A stretch of DNA of 64,000 bases, taken from the NCBI RefSeq assembly GCF_049803795.1, contig NZ_JBNAGJ010000003.1, positions 186,001 to 250,000 on the forward strand, given 5' to 3'. A program made the translations under genes and the position numbers. Shown here one piece after another: positions 24,657 through 33,044 of this stretch. The notes below the pieces were generated by a model, which searched no databases, was not told the DNA's origin, and saw only the letters and a list, made by a program, of their open reading frames with translations. Position 1 is the stretch's first letter. Every line of letters starts with the position of its first letter. Origin of the DNA: Thalassobius sp002708925. Its GTDB lineage: Bacteria; Pseudomonadota; Alphaproteobacteria; Rhodobacterales; Rhodobacteraceae.

Positions 24657-25362
24657 GCCTGAGCTGCGCGCAGAAATCGACCGCGTAGCCGCGAGCTACG
24701 CCAACGCCGCGCAGCGCGCAGAGGAAGCCCGGCAGCGGCACGACGACTTCCGGGGCGCGGTGAGCGATATGAAGGGTTCGCTCAAGGATGCCTTCACCGG
24801 CCTTGTGACCGGCGCGCACAGCTTCAAGGAAGCGCTGGCCGGGGTGCTGGGTAGGTTGGCAGAGATCGCGGCCAACCGCGCCTTCGAAAGCATCTTCGCC
24901 GGGGTGGGTGGTGACGGCCTGATCGGGGGATTGCTGAAAGGGCTGGGGCTGTTCGCTGCCGGTGGTTACACCGGCGACGGCGGCAAGTTCGAACCCGCCG
25001 GGGTGGTGCATCGCGGCGAATACGTGCTGAGTAAAGAGGCCACCCGCCGGATTGGCGTCGGCAATCTGGAAGCGCTGCACAGCGCCGCTAAGAGGGGCTA
25101 CGCCTCTGGTGGGCTGGTAGGAGGCGCGGCACCCCTGAGAAGCGCACAGGCGGCGCGCTCCGGGCCTGTGGTGGACTCCGGGCAGGTGGTCAACATCAAC
25201 GCGCCGGTGACGGTGAACGGATCGGCAGGCACGCCAAGTCAAAACGCTGATCTGGCGAAAAAGACGGCGCGCGAAATGGAAAGCACTATGCGTGGTGTTG
25301 TTGTGGACGAATTGAGAAAACAGGGCCGTCCTGGCAATCTTCTCAACAATAGAAGGCGCTAA
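24646..25362 (+). pseudogene. C-terminal fragment of a phage tail tape-measure protein
   Basis: The plus frame is readable from about 24646 as KAITPELRAEIDRVAASYAN, then MKGSLKDAFTGLVTGAHSFK, EALAGVLGRLAEIAANRAFE, LGLFAAGGYTGDGGKF and VVHRGEYVLSKEATRRIGV, up to 25362. This is the C-terminal third of a lambda-family tail length tape-measure protein. A GTG at 24760 gives a 200-residue open frame, but full family members are several times longer and the upstream coding part is missing. Its truncated 5' end abuts the start of the oppositely oriented integrase, which places a rearrangement joint near 24650. Confidence 0.82.
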
Positions 25363-26020
25363 AGATACAGTCTTGTAGCTTGCGCCGATTTTTGGTAATT
25401 TGTTGGGGCCGGAACGGCAGCACAAAGCACAAAGCAGTCAGGTTCGAGCCGATACTTTCTATTCCGCTCACCGACACCTTGATACCAGCCTTACATTGAA
25501 CGCCAGCACCGGGATCATGACCGGGCAGCGAGACGCCTAGCTGGAAGGTGCAGGAAAGATCGGCGAAAGCCCTTGGTCTGGTTCCGCTCCCCGATAGAGA
25601 ATATCGGACGCCCCAGATGGTCGCCGCCGGACGTAGTCGAAATGGCACAGAAAGACGGTTGCAATGTGCGTCGGGCTTCGATCCGGGTCACAACAACCGA
25701 TCACGTCTAGGTTGGAGGAAAGCCGGGCGTGACGCTCAGCCGAAAGGCTGTAACCGCTTGGCTGAAAGGCCGGGATCGGGGCGCTGCTAGGTCAATGGAA
25801 GCCACCTAGTGTTAGTAGCCCTTCACCACCTGTTATATGCAGAACATCCCCCTTGGACATCACAGATTAGGTTTTGTGCTGTCCAAGGGGGAAAGTCCTA
25901 TGACTGCAGGTATTATTTTTATTTGTTAATAGTTTATTCTGTGCATTTCGTTTCATCTTCCGGCTATGTGAAACAATTGGTGGGCGCGAAGCGCCCGAAA
26001 GCGAGCGCGCAGGAGTGATG
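25363..26020. other. Intergenic phage-remnant DNA without a recognisable gene
   Basis: I see no gene with family support here. Open frames on both strands (for example about 100 residues on the minus strand ending at 25343) lack recognisable motifs. The stretch holds a strong hairpin at 25848-25891, an AT-rich segment around 25905-25975 and a small GGGCGC-GAA-GCGCCC hairpin at 25982-25996. Confidence 0.5.
25848..25891. repeat. Long inverted repeat (hairpin)
   Basis: CCCCCTTGGACA (25848-25859) pairs perfectly with TGTCCAAGGGGG (25880-25891). Inside, after one mismatch, CACA pairs with TGTG, leaving a 10-base loop GATTAGGTTT. No T-run follows on the plus strand. It could be a structured RNA, a transcription barrier or a protein site in the phage remnant. 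Confidence 0.6.
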
Positions 26021-26209
26021 ATGAATATGACGGCACGAACTCTGCTTGAAGCACTTATGGGAGCTTGGCCAAAGCTGTCCCGGATTGGTGATAGGCAGGT
26101 TGACTTAAAGACGCTGCCTCTGGAGCTGCGCACTCTGGCAGAAAATGCCTATGCCCGTGACGAACGGCTTGAGCATCTCGGGACAAAAGTGTTATATAGT
26201 AACAATTAG
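26021..26209 (+). CDS. Small hypothetical protein in the phage remnant
   Basis: 62 residues from ATG 26021, five bases after AGGAG; GTG 26015 and ATG 26018 or 26027 are alternatives. The sequence (MTARTLLEALMGAWPKLSRI, LKTLPLELRTLAENAYARDE) is mostly helical and charged. I recognise no family. It lies between the tape-measure fragment and a strong terminator at 26237-26289, so it may be a short transcribed unit retained from the element. Confidence 0.45.
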   Translation: MNMTARTLLEALMGAWPKLSRIGDRQVDLKTLPLELRTLAENAYARDERLEHLGTKVLYSNN

Positions 26210-26236
26210 GGGCTGGCTTCCAACTTCGCCCCGATC

Positions 26237-26289
26237 AAACCCCGCGCCGGATCATCGTTTCGATGTAAGTCAACTGGCGCGGGGTTTTT
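26237..26289 (+). terminator. Intrinsic terminator after the small hypothetical gene
   Basis: AAACCCCGCGCC (26237-26248) pairs perfectly with GGCGCGGGGTTT (26276-26287), with a 27-base loop and a run of five T ending at 26289. The position 28 bases after the stop at 26209 fits a rho-independent terminator on the plus strand. Confidence 0.75.
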
Positions 26290-26321
26290 GTTGTGCGCTT
26301 GTGTTGGTTGCGATTATCGCT

Positions 26322-26347
26322 AACCCGCCGGTGCAAACTGGCGGGTT
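26322..26347. terminator. Second, weaker hairpin upstream of the 150-residue gene
   Basis: AACCCGCC (26322-26329) pairs with GGCGGGTT (26340-26347) around a 10-base loop. The following GTTGTTGT is only partly T-rich, so this may be a weak terminator or an RNA structure in the leader of the next gene. Confidence 0.45.
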
Positions 26348-26391
26348 GTTGTATATTCGGGCTACACAGTTCGAATTTGCCCGGCCATAGT

Positions 26392-26844
26392 ATGACCGAC
26401 TTCGCGTATTTGGAGAGGCATGTGGGAAACTCACCTATCGAAACATTTGAACTGAAAATTGAACGTGTGGACATTACCACAGAAGGCGATGACGCTTGGG
26501 CGCCGGAGTTCGTCAAGACGATGAAAGATGCTGGGTTCACGATGAAGGGTGGCTTCTACGTCCAGTTAAGAGCCGAAAGTCAATCAAATGAAGAACTGCT
26601 CATGTTCAGCTATGTGCCAGTTGCCAAGAGATTCATTCCAAGAGAACGGGAGCCAAATTCCTTCGCGGAGGGGCTGACACCCAAGTTCATGGAATACTGT
26701 TGCTTTAAAGATGGCCGAGGCGAGCTTACCGATTGGGGTGCTGGCGTCGTAAATTCGATCATCGCTACCAACTATGGTCAAGTTCCAGAAGAATGGTTGT
26801 CGGCTGGTATGGCAGACCTTGATACATCAGAAGTGACCCACTAG
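26392..26844 (+). CDS. Hypothetical protein of the phage remnant
   Basis: 150 residues from ATG 26392 (MTDFAYLERHVGNSPIETFE). I recognise no family. The protein is acidic and soluble with mixed alpha/beta character, including ELKIERVDITTEGDDAWAPE, GFYVQLRAESQSNEELLMF and DWGAGVVNSIIATNYGQVP. The frame is clean. It is the last gene before the right att copy and has its own terminator at 26909-26939, as expected for a cargo gene. No ribosome site stands out. Function cannot be assigned. Confidence 0.55.
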   Translation: MTDFAYLERHVGNSPIETFELKIERVDITTEGDDAWAPEFVKTMKDAGFTMKGGFYVQLRAESQSNEELLMFSYVPVAKRFIPREREPNSFAEGLTPKFMEYCCFKDGRGELTDWGAGVVNSIIATNYGQVPEEWLSAGMADLDTSEVTH

Positions 26845-26908
26845 CCCGGCGGATGATCCTTGGTTGTCCGTTGCAGGCAACCTTGTTCTAAAAGTTAAGC
26901 AACGCAAC

Positions 26909-26939
26909 GCCCATCAGGATCATCCCGGTGGGCTTTTTT
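26909..26939 (+). terminator. Intrinsic terminator after the 150-residue gene
   Basis: GCCCATC (26909-26915) pairs with GGTGGGC (26927-26933), with one G-T wobble, followed by six T residues. This is a standard rho-independent terminator 65 bases after the stop codon at 26844. Confidence 0.75.
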
Positions 26940-27056
26940 GAGTCGGGCGGCATGTCGCTGGTCGCCAACTGGTCCGGATAGGTGTGTCGAAAAAGTGTTC
27001 CGGAGGCGAATTCTTGTGATCGCCTAAGTATTTGAAATTTAATGAAAAAGAGAAGT

Positions 27057-27073
27057 TGGCTGGGGTGGTAGGA
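27057..27073. repeat. att direct repeat, right copy (within tRNA-Gln)
   Basis: The copy of TGGCTGGGGTGGTAGGA that forms the 3' acceptor and T-stem end of tRNA-Gln, including the encoded CCA. It pairs with the distal copy at 23528-23544. The tRNA gene stays complete, as is usual when an element reconstitutes its target. Confidence 0.8.
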
Positions 27074-27131
27074 TTCGAACCTACGGTACACTGTACCAAA
27101 AACAGTTGCCTTACCACTTGGCTACACCCCA
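27057..27131 (-). tRNA. tRNA-Gln(TTG)
   Basis: The minus strand folds into a full cloverleaf. The acceptor TGGGGTG pairs with CACCCCA. The D-arm GTAGCCAAGTGGTAAGGC follows. The anticodon stem ACTGT/ACAGT encloses TTTTGGT with anticodon TTG. The T-arm is GTAGG-TTCGAAT-CCTAC. Discriminator G and an encoded CCA complete the 75-base gene. Its 3' 17 bases are duplicated at 23528-23544. Confidence 0.95.
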
Positions 27132-27226
27132 ACGGTGAGGGCGTAGATAATGCGATGGTTTGACGGGTGCAAGCCCTGAATTGCGAAAAAAACACAGATT
27201 TTTTCGTGCGGAATTATGTGAGGGAA

Positions 27227-28546
27227 TTACTCGGTCGGGCCGTGTTCGGACAGCAGGTCTTCGGAGTGGCTGTCCTGGCGCTCTTCTTCGACGAAGCGCT
27301 CCAAATCCTGTTCCATCGTGGCTTCGATCTCGGCCAGGGGGGCGTCGGCGGGGGCGGCAATGGCGGGTTTCGTGCTGATGGGGGCGGGGGGCTCGATTGG
27401 TTTGGTCAGCAGCCGGTAGGTGGGTTCGGGCATTGCGATTCCGGCCAGGGTGAAGGCGCTCATGACCTGGCGCACCGCTTCGGAGCGCGCGCCCAGCAGG
27501 CCGGTTTCACGCTGGTCGATCCAGGCGGCATGGCGCAGGGAAATGGTGCTGTCACCCACCGTGTCGATCCACACATTCGGGGCCGGCGTTTGCAGAACAA
27601 AGGGCAGCTGGGACAGGGTGTCACGGGCCAGAGCCATCGCCTGGGTCAGATCGGTATCCGGGGCGACGCCCAGGTCAAAGGTGAACCGGCGTTCGGCATT
27701 GGTGGTGTAATTGACGATCCGGCTTTTGAAGACGGTCGAATTGGGGATGCGGATATGATTGCCATCATAGGACAGCAGGATCGTCGCGCGGCTGGTCAGG
27801 CGGATAACGATGCCCTGATCGCCGCCGATCTCGATCGCGTCATTGGGGCGAAAGGGCTGGCGGATCGACAGCATGATCGAGGCGATGAAATTTTCCACCG
27901 TGTCCTTGACGGCAAAGCCGATGGCCAGCCCGACAATCCCCGCCGCGCCCAGAATGGTGGACAGCAGCGCCGTCGCGCCCAGAATATCCAGCGCGACGAC
28001 AACGCCTCCGATGATAAAGACCAGGCGGATCACGCTGCGATAGATGTCAGCGATAAATCGGTTCGGAGCCAGCCGGTTCCACGGGTTTTTCAGCCGGGTC
28101 AGCAGGATGCCCGCAAACGTGACCAGCAAAAAGGCGGCGATGGCGACGATCAGCAGCGGCAGATAGGCCACCAGCTGTTCCATCCGGTCGGTGAAACGCT
28201 CCATTGCGGGGCTTAGCCGCTCGACCACATCGGTGGATTCCGTCACCTCGTTCTTGATGGCCACCACGCCTTCGACACGGGCGACGATGACGTTCAGCCG
28301 GGCGATGTCGGCGGCCTCCAGCGTGGTGCCGCGCAGGGTAACGATGCCGGATCTGACGGTGACGGTGACATCGCCGTAGCCCTCCAGCTCGGCCAGGATG
28401 TCGCGGATACGGACGGCGATGGCGGCATCCTGGCTGGCGCTGTCCTCGACGGAAATCGCGCCCGAGGGCTGGTTGCTTTGGGCCTCTTGTGCCGTGGCTG
28501 CACCGCATAGCGGCAATAGCATCAACAGAACGCAGAAAAATCGCAT
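27227..28546 (-). CDS. MscS family mechanosensitive channel with N-terminal BON domain
   Basis: 439 residues. A signal peptide (MRFFCVLLMLLPLCGAATA) is followed by a BON-like domain at about residues 42-105 (YGDVTVTVRSGIVTLRG and GVVAIKNEVTES). Membrane helices lie near residues 128-150 and 170-195. The MscS pore and beta domain follow (STILGAAGIVGLAIGFAVKD, ENFIASIMLSIRQPF, NDAIEIGGDQGIV). The C-terminal 60 residues are acidic and proline-rich. It should act in osmotic downshock at the inner membrane. BON domains often bind phospholipid or envelope components, so this one may sit in the periplasm and modulate gating. Confidence 0.9.
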   Translation of the reverse strand: MRFFCVLLMLLPLCGAATAQEAQSNQPSGAISVEDSASQDAAIAVRIRDILAELEGYGDVTVTVRSGIVTLRGTTLEAADIARLNVIVARVEGVVAIKNEVTESTDVVERLSPAMERFTDRMEQLVAYLPLLIVAIAAFLLVTFAGILLTRLKNPWNRLAPNRFIADIYRSVIRLVFIIGGVVVALDILGATALLSTILGAAGIVGLAIGFAVKDTVENFIASIMLSIRQPFRPNDAIEIGGDQGIVIRLTSRATILLSYDGNHIRIPNSTVFKSRIVNYTTNAERRFTFDLGVAPDTDLTQAMALARDTLSQLPFVLQTPAPNVWIDTVGDSTISLRHAAWIDQRETGLLGARSEAVRQVMSAFTLAGIAMPEPTYRLLTKPIEPPAPISTKPAIAAPADAPLAEIEATMEQDLERFVEEERQDSHSEDLLSEHGPTE

Positions 28547-28610
28547 CGGTCTAAATCCTGAATATCAAATCAGGTGTCAGATTAGCGATAGGCGGGGACA
28601 AGTAAACCTG

Positions 28611-29105
28611 TCAGTCGCGGATCTCATCGGGGGCCACGCCCCAGAGTTTGGTTTTATGCGCCCAGCCGCGATAGCCGCCGGTGGACAGGCGGCACCAGTC
28701 CGGCCCGCAATCCTCCAGCCGGGCGATGACCCCCATTTCCAGCCGCGCCTTGATCGGAGCGGTCTCGTCCGGGCGGGCGAACAGATCCAGCAGATCCTGA
28801 TCCACGATCACCGTGCGCGCGCCCGACAGCAGCGAATAATGCACCCAGCCGCCCGCGCCGTCGCGGTCGCGCACCCGGCGCCAGTGTTCGTATTCGCCCG
28901 TCACCTCGACCGGCATGTCCTTGCGTTTGAACACCCAGTCGATGCGGTGGCTCAGCCCCGGTCCGCGCCGGACATTTGCCTTGGACGCCTTGATCGAGAC
29001 AAAGCGCGGAATGGGAAGGTTCGTCTCGCGGCCGCGCTCTTCGGCGGCGGCGGAAGTCACCAACAGAAAACCGCAAAGAGCGGCCACAATCGCCTGCGTG
29101 TTCAT
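28611..29105 (-). CDS. Secreted SH3 domain protein
   Basis: 164 residues with a signal peptide (MNTQAIVAALCGFLLVTSAA, cleavage near AAAEE). Two bacterial SH3-like repeats follow: SIKASKANVRRGPGLSHRID with GGWVHYSLLSGARTVIV, and MGVIARLEDCGPDWCRLST with GGYRGWAHKTKLWGV. Proteins of this build are periplasmic and thought to bind peptidoglycan or other proteins; no enzymatic motif is present. It is divergent from the hydroxyacid dehydrogenase gene. Confidence 0.88.
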   Translation of the reverse strand: MNTQAIVAALCGFLLVTSAAAEERGRETNLPIPRFVSIKASKANVRRGPGLSHRIDWVFKRKDMPVEVTGEYEHWRRVRDRDGAGGWVHYSLLSGARTVIVDQDLLDLFARPDETAPIKARLEMGVIARLEDCGPDWCRLSTGGYRGWAHKTKLWGVAPDEIRD

Positions 29106-29228
29106 CGTCCTTGCCCGTATATAGCCCGTGTACTGCGTTTATTTTTGGCCGCAGGTTCTTGTGCCTCGGCCCTGTATCGGCCACTCTGCCAGCAACGCCT
29201 CGTTTTGAAAAGATTTGGGAGGACCAAT

Positions 29229-30215
29229 ATGCCATCTGAACGCCTGAGTGTTGTCGTTACGCGACGCTTGCCGGAACCTGTCGAAAACCGGCTTAAGGAC
29301 TTATTTGACGTCACACTCCGCGAGGATGACACACCCATGACCCGCGCCGAGCTGGTCGATGCGGTGAAAACCTGCGATGTGCTGGTGCCCACGCTAAGCG
29401 ATCAGATCGATGCGGGCCTGATCGGGCAGGCCGGAGAGCGCCTGAAACTGATCGCCAACTATGGCGCAGGCGTGGATCACATCGACATTCATACCGCCCG
29501 CCAGCGCGGGGTTCTGGTGTCGAACACGCCAGGCGTGGTCAATGACGACACCGCGGATATGACCATGGCGCTGATGCTGGCCGTCACCCGCCGTATCCCC
29601 GAAGGTCTGGCTGCGATGAAATCCGGCACATGGGAGGGCTGGTCGCCCACCGGCTTCCTGGGGGGGCGCATTGGAGGGCGCCGTCTGGGGATTCTGGGCA
29701 TGGGCCGGATCGGGCAGGCCGTGGCGCAGCGCGCCCGCGCCTTCGGGATGGAAATCCACTATCATAACCGTCACCGCCTGCACGCCGACATCGAGGCGAA
29801 ATACGAGGCCAGCTATTGGGAAAGCCTGGATCAGATGGTGGCGCGGATGGATGTGATCTCGGTCAATTGCCCGCACACGCCCTCGACCTTTCATTTGCTG
29901 AATGCGCGCCGTCTGAAACTGCTGAAACCGACCGCGGTGATCGTGAACACCTCGCGCGGCGAGGTGATCGACGAAAACGCCCTGACCCGGATGCTGGTCG
30001 CAGGCGAGCTGGCCGGGGCCGGGCTGGATGTGTTCGAGCACGGCTCGGAGGTGAACTCCAAACTGCTGGAGCTGCCCAACGTGGTGACCTTGCCGCATAT
30101 GGCCTCGGCCACCGAAGAGGGGCGGCTGGAAATGGGCGAAAAGGTGATCATCAATATCAAAACCTTTGATGACGGCCATCGCCCGCCGGATCAGGTGGTG
30201 CCGGGGCTGCTGTAA
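29229..30215 (+). CDS. D-2-hydroxyacid dehydrogenase (glyoxylate/hydroxypyruvate reductase-like)
   Basis: 328 residues from ATG 29229 with GGGAGGACC upstream. The NAD(P)-binding motif is RLGILGMGRIGQAVAQRA. The catalytic Arg lies in VNTSRGEVIDE, and the catalytic His in LPHMASAT, followed by EEGRLEMGEKVI. This agrees with the GyaR/GhrB subgroup, which reduces glyoxylate or hydroxypyruvate. The frame is open far upstream to 28398 antisense to the SH3 gene, but that part is not coding. Confidence 0.9.
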   Translation: MPSERLSVVVTRRLPEPVENRLKDLFDVTLREDDTPMTRAELVDAVKTCDVLVPTLSDQIDAGLIGQAGERLKLIANYGAGVDHIDIHTARQRGVLVSNTPGVVNDDTADMTMALMLAVTRRIPEGLAAMKSGTWEGWSPTGFLGGRIGGRRLGILGMGRIGQAVAQRARAFGMEIHYHNRHRLHADIEAKYEASYWESLDQMVARMDVISVNCPHTPSTFHLLNARRLKLLKPTAVIVNTSRGEVIDENALTRMLVAGELAGAGLDVFEHGSEVNSKLLELPNVVTLPHMASATEEGRLEMGEKVIINIKTFDDGHRPPDQVVPGLL

Positions 30216-30244
30216 GGCTCTGATTATACGAAAGGAAAAGGCCC

Positions 30245-32014
30245 ATGAAACGCGATATTATGGCGGCTCTCATGGGCCTTTTTCTATGCTCTGGCGCGGG
30301 GGCGCAGCAGGCGGCTGACAGCGTGGCACCGGAAATTGGCGGGGCAGGGCGGCTGGACATCACGCCCGCCGTGGCCGCAGGGCTGGAGGCCAAAGAGGCC
30401 GGACAGCCCGTTTGGGCGGATGACTGGATGATCGTCGCGGCCAACCCCTATGCGGCCGAGGCCGGCGCGCGGGTGCTGCGCGCGGGCGGGACGGCGGCGG
30501 ATGCGGCCATCGCCACGCAGCTGGTGTTGGGCCTGGTCGAGCCGCAATCCTCGGGGCTGGGCGGCGGGGCCTTTGTGGTCTGGTATGACGCGGACACCGG
30601 CACGCTAAGCACGCTGGACGGGCGCGAAACCGCACCCTTGGCCGCCACGCCCCGGCTGTTTCAGGACGATACGGGCGCGCCGCTGAAGTTCTTTGACGCG
30701 GTTGTGGGCGGGCGATCCGTCGGGACGCCGGGAACGCCGGCGCTGTTGCAGTTGATGCACCGCAAATGGGGGCGCGCAGAGTGGGCCGATCTGTTCAGCG
30801 ATGCGCTGGGGCTGGCGCAAGAGGGGTTCGTGGTGTCCGAACGTCTGGCCGGATCGGTCGCACGGGATGCTGCGCGGCTGGCCCGCTTTGCGGACACTGC
30901 GCGCTATTTCCTGCCCGACGGTCAGGCTCTGCGGGCCGGGTCGATCCTGCGTAACGACGCCTATGCACGCACGCTGCGGATGCTGGCCGAACAGGGGGCA
31001 GAGGCCTTTTATACAGGGGATTTCGCCGATCAGATCGTGCGCCGGGTCCAGCAGAATGGCGGTGTGCTGACGGCTGTGGATATGGCTGTCTATCGCCCCA
31101 AAGAACGCGCGGCAGTCTGCGCCCCCTACAAGAGCCTGGAGATCTGCGGAATGGGGCCGCCGTCCTCGGGGGCGCTGACGGTGGGGCAGATTTTGGGAAT
31201 GCTGGCGCAGTTCGATCTGTCCGCGGGGCCGGACGATCCGCAGGTTCTGCGCCTGATCGGAGATGCCAGCCGCCTGGCCTTTGCGGACCGCGCGCGGTTC
31301 ATGGCCGACAGCGATTATGTGCCCGTCCCGGTGCAGGGCCTGCTGGAGCCGGACTATCTGAAAACCCGTGCAGCCCTGCTGCGCGGCCCGCGCCTGCCCG
31401 AGGCCCCGCCCGGCAATCCCAAATTCGATCACGCCAGCCGCTGGGCGGATGACGCGGCACCAGAGCTGCCCTCGACCTCGCATATTTCTATCGTGGATCG
31501 CTACGGCAACGCGCTGTCGATGACCACGACGATTGAAAACGGGTTTGGCTCGCGTCTGATGGTGCATGGGTTTTTGCTGAACAATGAACTGACGGATTTT
31601 TCCTTTCGCTCGCATCTGGGCGGGGTGCCGGTCGCCAATCGGGTGGAGCCGGGAAAACGGCCCCGGTCCTCGATGGCGCCGACGATCGTGATGCGCGATG
31701 GCGCGCCGGTTCTGGTGACGGGCAGTCCGGGGGGCAGCATGATTATCGGCTATGTGGCCAATACGATTCTGGCCTGGGCCGAATGGGGGCTGGATGTGCA
31801 GCAGGCGATGGATCTGCCGCACCGGATCAACCGCTTTGGCCGCTATGACATCGAAACAGGGCCCGCGGCGCTGGACACGATGCAAAGCCTGAGCGACATG
31901 GGCTATGGCGTGAAATCGGCACCGATGGTGTCGGGGCTGGGCAGTATCGAAATCGGCCCGCGCCTGAGCGGCGGGGCCGATAAACGCCGCGAGGGCGTGG
32001 CGATTGGTGAATGA
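30245..32014 (+). CDS. ggt: Gamma-glutamyltransferase
   Basis: 589 residues with a signal peptide (MAALMGLFLCSGAGAQ). The precursor motifs AANPYAAEAGARVLRAGGTA and PQSSGLGGGAFVVWYD are typical. The autoprocessing threonine lies at about residue 411 in LPSTSHISIVD, giving a large and a small subunit. GGSMIIGYVANTI forms the substrate glycine loop. The enzyme would act in the periplasm on glutathione and other gamma-glutamyl compounds. It ends adjacent to the convergent pirin gene with no gap. Confidence 0.93.
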   Translation: MKRDIMAALMGLFLCSGAGAQQAADSVAPEIGGAGRLDITPAVAAGLEAKEAGQPVWADDWMIVAANPYAAEAGARVLRAGGTAADAAIATQLVLGLVEPQSSGLGGGAFVVWYDADTGTLSTLDGRETAPLAATPRLFQDDTGAPLKFFDAVVGGRSVGTPGTPALLQLMHRKWGRAEWADLFSDALGLAQEGFVVSERLAGSVARDAARLARFADTARYFLPDGQALRAGSILRNDAYARTLRMLAEQGAEAFYTGDFADQIVRRVQQNGGVLTAVDMAVYRPKERAAVCAPYKSLEICGMGPPSSGALTVGQILGMLAQFDLSAGPDDPQVLRLIGDASRLAFADRARFMADSDYVPVPVQGLLEPDYLKTRAALLRGPRLPEAPPGNPKFDHASRWADDAAPELPSTSHISIVDRYGNALSMTTTIENGFGSRLMVHGFLLNNELTDFSFRSHLGGVPVANRVEPGKRPRSSMAPTIVMRDGAPVLVTGSPGGSMIIGYVANTILAWAEWGLDVQQAMDLPHRINRFGRYDIETGPAALDTMQSLSDMGYGVKSAPMVSGLGSIEIGPRLSGGADKRREGVAIGE

Positions 32015-32923
32015 TCAGTCGTGTTTGATAAAGCTGCCGTTCTGTAGCTCGCGAAAGGCCTGGCGCAGCTCGTCCTGGGTGTTCATCACGATGGGGCCGT
32101 GCCAGGCGACGGGTTCCTGAATGGGCCGGCCTGTCATCAGCAGAAAACGGATGCCTGCGTCGCCGGCCTGCACGGTGATTTCATCGCCCGCGCCAAAGCG
32201 TACCAGCGTGCGGTTGCCGGTCTGATCGCGGATGTTCAGCTCGGTCCCTTGGAATTCCTTCTCCACCTTGATCCCCACCGGATCCGAGGCATCGCGGAAG
32301 CTGCCCGATCCGGCAAAGACATAGGCCAGCGCGTTGGCGCGGGTGTCCACGGGCAGCACTTTGCGCCGTCCGGGCGGCACCGACACATCCAGCAGCATCG
32401 GGTTGGCCGCGATCCCGTCCACCGGGCCGGTCTTGCCCCAGAACGAGCCGATGATGACCTTGATCGTGGTGCCGTCGTCATCGCCCTCGATCGGGATGTC
32501 GCTGCCGGTGATGTCCTGATAGCGCGGGGTGGTCATTTTCAGCGCTGCGGGCAGGTTCGCCCACAGCTGAAACCCGTGCATCCGGCCCTGGGTATCGCCC
32601 GAGGGCATTTCCTGATGCACGATTCCCGACCCGGCCGTCATCCATTGCACCGATCCGGGGCCCAGAAGGCCGGTGTTGCCCAGGCTGTCGGCATGTTCGA
32701 CCTGACCTTCGAGCACATAGGTGATGGTCTCGATCCCGCGGTGGGGATGCCAGGGAAAGCCCTTGGAATAGAGGCGCGGATCGTCGTTGCGAAAATCGTC
32801 CATCATCAGGAACGGGTCGGTCAGGCTGGGATCGGAGAAGCCGAAGACACGGTGAAGATGGACGCCCGCGCCCTCGGTTGTGGGTTGGGCGAGGCTGGTG
32901 GCGGTGACGGGTCTGAAGGTCAT
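32015..32923 (-). CDS. Pirin family protein
   Basis: 302 residues. The N-terminal cupin carries the iron-binding residues in FPWHPHRGIETITYVLEG and QVEHADSLGN, followed by QWMTAGSGIVHQEMP; these are hallmarks of bacterial pirins, some of which have quercetinase activity. The C-terminal cupin is degenerate. Its substrate is unknown. It is convergent with ggt. Confidence 0.93.
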   Translation of the reverse strand: MTFRPVTATSLAQPTTEGAGVHLHRVFGFSDPSLTDPFLMMDDFRNDDPRLYSKGFPWHPHRGIETITYVLEGQVEHADSLGNTGLLGPGSVQWMTAGSGIVHQEMPSGDTQGRMHGFQLWANLPAALKMTTPRYQDITGSDIPIEGDDDGTTIKVIIGSFWGKTGPVDGIAANPMLLDVSVPPGRRKVLPVDTRANALAYVFAGSGSFRDASDPVGIKVEKEFQGTELNIRDQTGNRTLVRFGAGDEITVQAGDAGIRFLLMTGRPIQEPVAWHGPIVMNTQDELRQAFRELQNGSFIKHD

Positions 32924-33044
32924 GGCGCGGTCCTTTCCTGATTGGGGTTAATCTGGAGGATCGCAGCGGAAAATCAAACTGGCGCGTATTCGGGGGAGTC
33001 TGTGCGTAAATGCACAAGGGGGCGGGGGCGTTTTGGGAGGGCTG

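Larger units (their letters stand above)
23528..27073. mobile_element. Remnant of a tRNA-Gln-integrated phage-like element
   Basis: A 17-bp direct repeat, TGGCTGGGGTGGTAGGA, occurs at 23528-23544 and at 27057-27073. The right copy is the 3' end (including CCA) of tRNA-Gln. Between them are an integrase missing its catalytic part, a tape-measure fragment and two unknown genes, with lower GC than the flanks. This is the layout left by site-specific integration into a tRNA 3' end followed by large internal deletion. Confidence 0.8.

Noticed and set aside
25343..25790. Opposite open frames of about 100 (minus) and 80 (plus) residues in the phage remnant
   Set aside because: Neither has a ribosome site or recognisable motif, and they overlap in antisense. 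I left the region as non-coding.
25713..25800. GGAGGAAAGCCGGG resembling the start of RNase P RNA
   Set aside because: The following sequence lacks the other conserved RNase P blocks and the site is inside a phage remnant.
27167..28216. 349-residue plus-strand open frame starting beside tRNA-Gln
   Set aside because: It is antisense to the MscS gene and very rich in Gly and Gln, so not coding.
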